The notes beneath the pieces were generated by a model that saw only the letters and a program-made list of their open reading frames with translations, had not been told where the DNA came from and did not search any database. Shown piece after piece: positions 62,266 to 64,000 of a stretch of 64,000 bases of DNA (its first letter is position 1; each line of letters opens with the position of its first letter). The stretch is from an uncultured Flavobacterium sp. (GTDB taxonomy: Bacteria; Bacteroidota; Bacteroidia; Flavobacteriales; Flavobacteriaceae): NCBI RefSeq assembly GCF_943913405.1, contig NZ_CALTYA010000007.1:1-64000 (forward strand), written 5' to 3'. A program made the position numbers and the translations under genes.

Positions 62266-63030
62266 ATGAAAAATAGTGCAGTATTATTTTTTTTGGCGAT
62301 AGCCGTTACTTTTTCAAGCAGAGCACAGGAGATAAAAGAGAGTGATTCGATTCAGTCTGACACGGTGAAAAATATCAGGTTTAATTATAAGCAGCTGATA
62401 ATTCCTTCTGTACTGATTGGCTATGGCGCAATTGGCATCGGCAATGGTCAGCTGAAGAGCTTCAACAGCCAATTGCGGAATGAAGTAAGGGAAAATATAG
62501 ACAAAAAAATCACGATTGATGACTTTACCAGATATGCTCCAGCCGTATCGGTCTATGGATTGAACGCCCTTGGAATTGAAGGAAAAAATAATCTTCGCGA
62601 CCGTTCGGTAATATTGCTGACTTCACAGCTTATTATGGCTGGAACCGTTTTTGGATTGAAATCAGTTACAAATATTGAAAGGCCTGACAGAAGCGACAAT
62701 AATTCATTTCCGTCAGGCCATACTGCTACTGCTTTTGCCGGAGCCGAATTTTTATGGCAGGAATACAAGGACAAATCCATCTGGTATGGGATTGCAGGCT
62801 ATGCTGTGGCAGCTGGAACTGGAGCATTCCGAATCTATAATGACAAGCACTGGCTGACCGATGTTACCGCCGGTGCAGGAATAGGAATCTTGAGCACCAA
62901 GATTGCCTATTGGATAAATCCTTACCTGACTAGGACATTATTTAAGGACAAGGATAAAAAAACGGCATCCATGATTATGCCTTCCTATGACGGGACGCAT
63001 TTTGGAATCGGATTCGCAAGAACATTCTGA
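62266..63030 (+). CDS. PAP2-family lipid phosphatase, 254 aa
   Basis: The protein has a signal peptide (AVLFFLAIAVTFSSRAQ) and a PAP2 domain with the Lys and Arg-Pro of KSVTNIERPD, SFPSGHTATAFAGAE and GAFRIYNDKHWLTDVTAG (Arg, His, Asp). It should act on a lipid phosphate in the periplasm. With the lipid kinase upstream and the transferases on both sides, it is part of an envelope-lipid operon. It is a different branch from the PAP2 gene at 43451. Confidence 0.9.
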   Translation: MKNSAVLFFLAIAVTFSSRAQEIKESDSIQSDTVKNIRFNYKQLIIPSVLIGYGAIGIGNGQLKSFNSQLRNEVRENIDKKITIDDFTRYAPAVSVYGLNALGIEGKNNLRDRSVILLTSQLIMAGTVFGLKSVTNIERPDRSDNNSFPSGHTATAFAGAEFLWQEYKDKSIWYGIAGYAVAAGTGAFRIYNDKHWLTDVTAGAGIGILSTKIAYWINPYLTRTLFKDKDKKTASMIMPSYDGTHFGIGFARTF

Positions 63031-63067
63031 GACTATTTAAATCTCCAGCATATAAAACATAACTTTT

Positions 63068-64000
63068 ATGAAAAAAATCAAATTTTTGAAACCCGCATTC
63101 AGTTTTCTTCTGATTGCATTATTTATCACGACGGCAAGCAGGATTGTGCTCTTTTTCCTTTTCAAGACTCGTGTAGTGGAAACAGAAAACTACGGTTATA
63201 TTTTTCCGATCGGCTTGCGGATGGATCTGATTTTGCTATGCTATCTTCTTTTTCTGCCAGTTTTGCTTTTAGTTTTTCTTCCCAATAAGATATTGCCAAA
63301 GATTCAAGGATTCATCAATGGTTATTTTATCTTCTTTCTTTCAATACTATTTCTCCTTGAGCTGGCAACCCCAGACTTCATCCATGAATATGACACAAGG
63401 CCGAACAAGCTATTTTTAGATTATCTTATTTATCCGAAGGAAGTCATGGGAACACTCTTCAAAAGTTATCTTCCTTCCATAATTATTACCATAATTCTTA
63501 TGTCCGGATTTGTTTTTCTTTTGATCAAATTCCGAAAAAAACTTTTTGCTATCCAATTCGAAAACTATAAGACTAAGCTCATGTTGTTTCCCTTGGTTGC
63601 TTTCCTGTTATTTTTTGGAGCGCGTTCCAGCCTTACTTCCAAAAGGCCGATCAATGCCAGCAATGCCGTTTTTTCAATGGACCAGCTTACTAATTGCCTC
63701 GGATTAAATTCTTTTTATACCGTTGCATTTGCAGCTTATTCTATGAAAAACGAGACCAATTCTGAAAAAATGTATGGCAAGATGGATAGCGAAGAAGCTA
63801 TCAAAAGAGTTAAAAAATACATGGCTGTAGATGCAGCTGATTTTACTGACAAGGATATTCCCTTTCTTCATGTCCAAGAATCAGATACCGCAGTTGCAAA
63901 TCCGTATAATATTGTGATTATTTTGGAAGAAAGCCTCGGTGCTGAATATGTAGGCTCCCTTGGCGGATTGCCATTGACGCCTGAATTTGACAAGCTCACC
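63068..64000 (+). CDS. LtaS/MdoB-type transferase, copy 2, cut by window end
   Basis: The frame opens with ATG at 63068 and continues past the window, giving 311 residues. Five membrane helices (about 10-190) start with FLKPAFSFLLIALFITTASR and the sequence FPIGLRMDLILLCYLLFLP. The beginning of the sulfatase-fold domain is visible at the end: NPYNIVIILEESLGAEYVGS with a candidate metal ligand Glu. The layout matches copy 1 (59344), so this is a paralogue in the same operon. The catalytic Thr and the Asp-His pair lie beyond the window. Confidence 0.87.
   Translation, partial: MKKIKFLKPAFSFLLIALFITTASRIVLFFLFKTRVVETENYGYIFPIGLRMDLILLCYLLFLPVLLLVFLPNKILPKIQGFINGYFIFFLSILFLLELATPDFIHEYDTRPNKLFLDYLIYPKEVMGTLFKSYLPSIIITIILMSGFVFLLIKFRKKLFAIQFENYKTKLMLFPLVAFLLFFGARSSLTSKRPINASNAVFSMDQLTNCLGLNSFYTVAFAAYSMKNETNSEKMYGKMDSEEAIKRVKKYMAVDAADFTDKDIPFLHVQESDTAVANPYNIVIILEESLGAEYVGSLGGLPLTPEFDKLT

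Noticed and set aside
1..64000. CRISPR arrays, insertion sequences or prophage genes
   Set aside because: No regularly spaced repeats, transposase motifs or phage structural genes other than the T6SS spike proteins were seen.

Overview
The window looks like a chromosomal segment of a Flavobacterium-type Bacteroidota. The evidence is low G+C, SusC/SusD and other CarboxypepD_reg/TonB receptors, a secreted nuclease with a C-terminal type IX sorting domain, DUF4249 and SusR-like (DUF6377) proteins, and promoters of the TTTG-N19-TAnnTTTG type. That promoter form is exact upstream of tRNA-Tyr and of a blaI-like gene. No species can be named from the sequence alone.

Layout. (1) 0-12.4 kb, minus strand: a type VI secretion spike/effector island. 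Reading 5' to 3' it holds VgrG, a 56-residue spike-like protein, a Tle1-like (DUF2235) lipase, a DUF2931 protein, a LysM protein, a PAAR-like DUF4280 protein, an 877-residue OmpA-domain protein, then small envelope and unknown proteins. No sheath, baseplate or ClpV genes are present. (2) 12.6-22.1 kb, minus strand: a polysaccharide utilisation locus (DUF5004 lipoprotein, SusE-position protein, SusC, SusD, GH71/99-like lipoprotein, GH97), with a terminator-like hairpin inside it and a strong terminator at its end. A SusR-like regulator is divergent (22.5 kb, plus). (3) 24.2-36 kb: SPW protein, MscS-type channel, tRNA-Arg, apt, a 46-residue protein, a BlaR1/BlaI-like pair with a three-dyad operator, an MFS exporter, and a plus-strand operon of DUF1684, TatD, TcdA and two tandem HAD phosphatases. 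(4) 36.2-45.8 kb: TonB receptor plus DUF4249 lipoprotein, a cysteine-bearing 600-residue unknown, AlkC-like glycosylase, a small YchJ operon, a PAP2 phosphatase and a HipA-like kinase/DUF3037 pair. (5) 45.9-54.5 kb: CHASE/PAS histidine kinase, type IX-secreted endonuclease I, TauE/SafE exporter with a metallo-beta-lactamase/rhodanese protein, a TlpA-like lipoprotein and tRNA-Tyr. (6) 54.8-64 kb, plus strand: a two-component system followed by a TonB receptor, an LtaS/MdoB-type transferase, a diacylglycerol kinase, a PAP2 phosphatase and a second LtaS/MdoB-type protein cut by the window end.

The most coherent candidate systems are the envelope-lipid locus of region 6, whose enzymes could form a diacylglycerol recycling loop under a two-component system, and the T6SS cargo island, which carries several proteins of unknown job. 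The best regulatory find is the BlaI-type operator: three dyads with centres exactly 20 bp apart, the first filling the promoter spacer. Functions come from motif and family recognition by reading; no database search was run.
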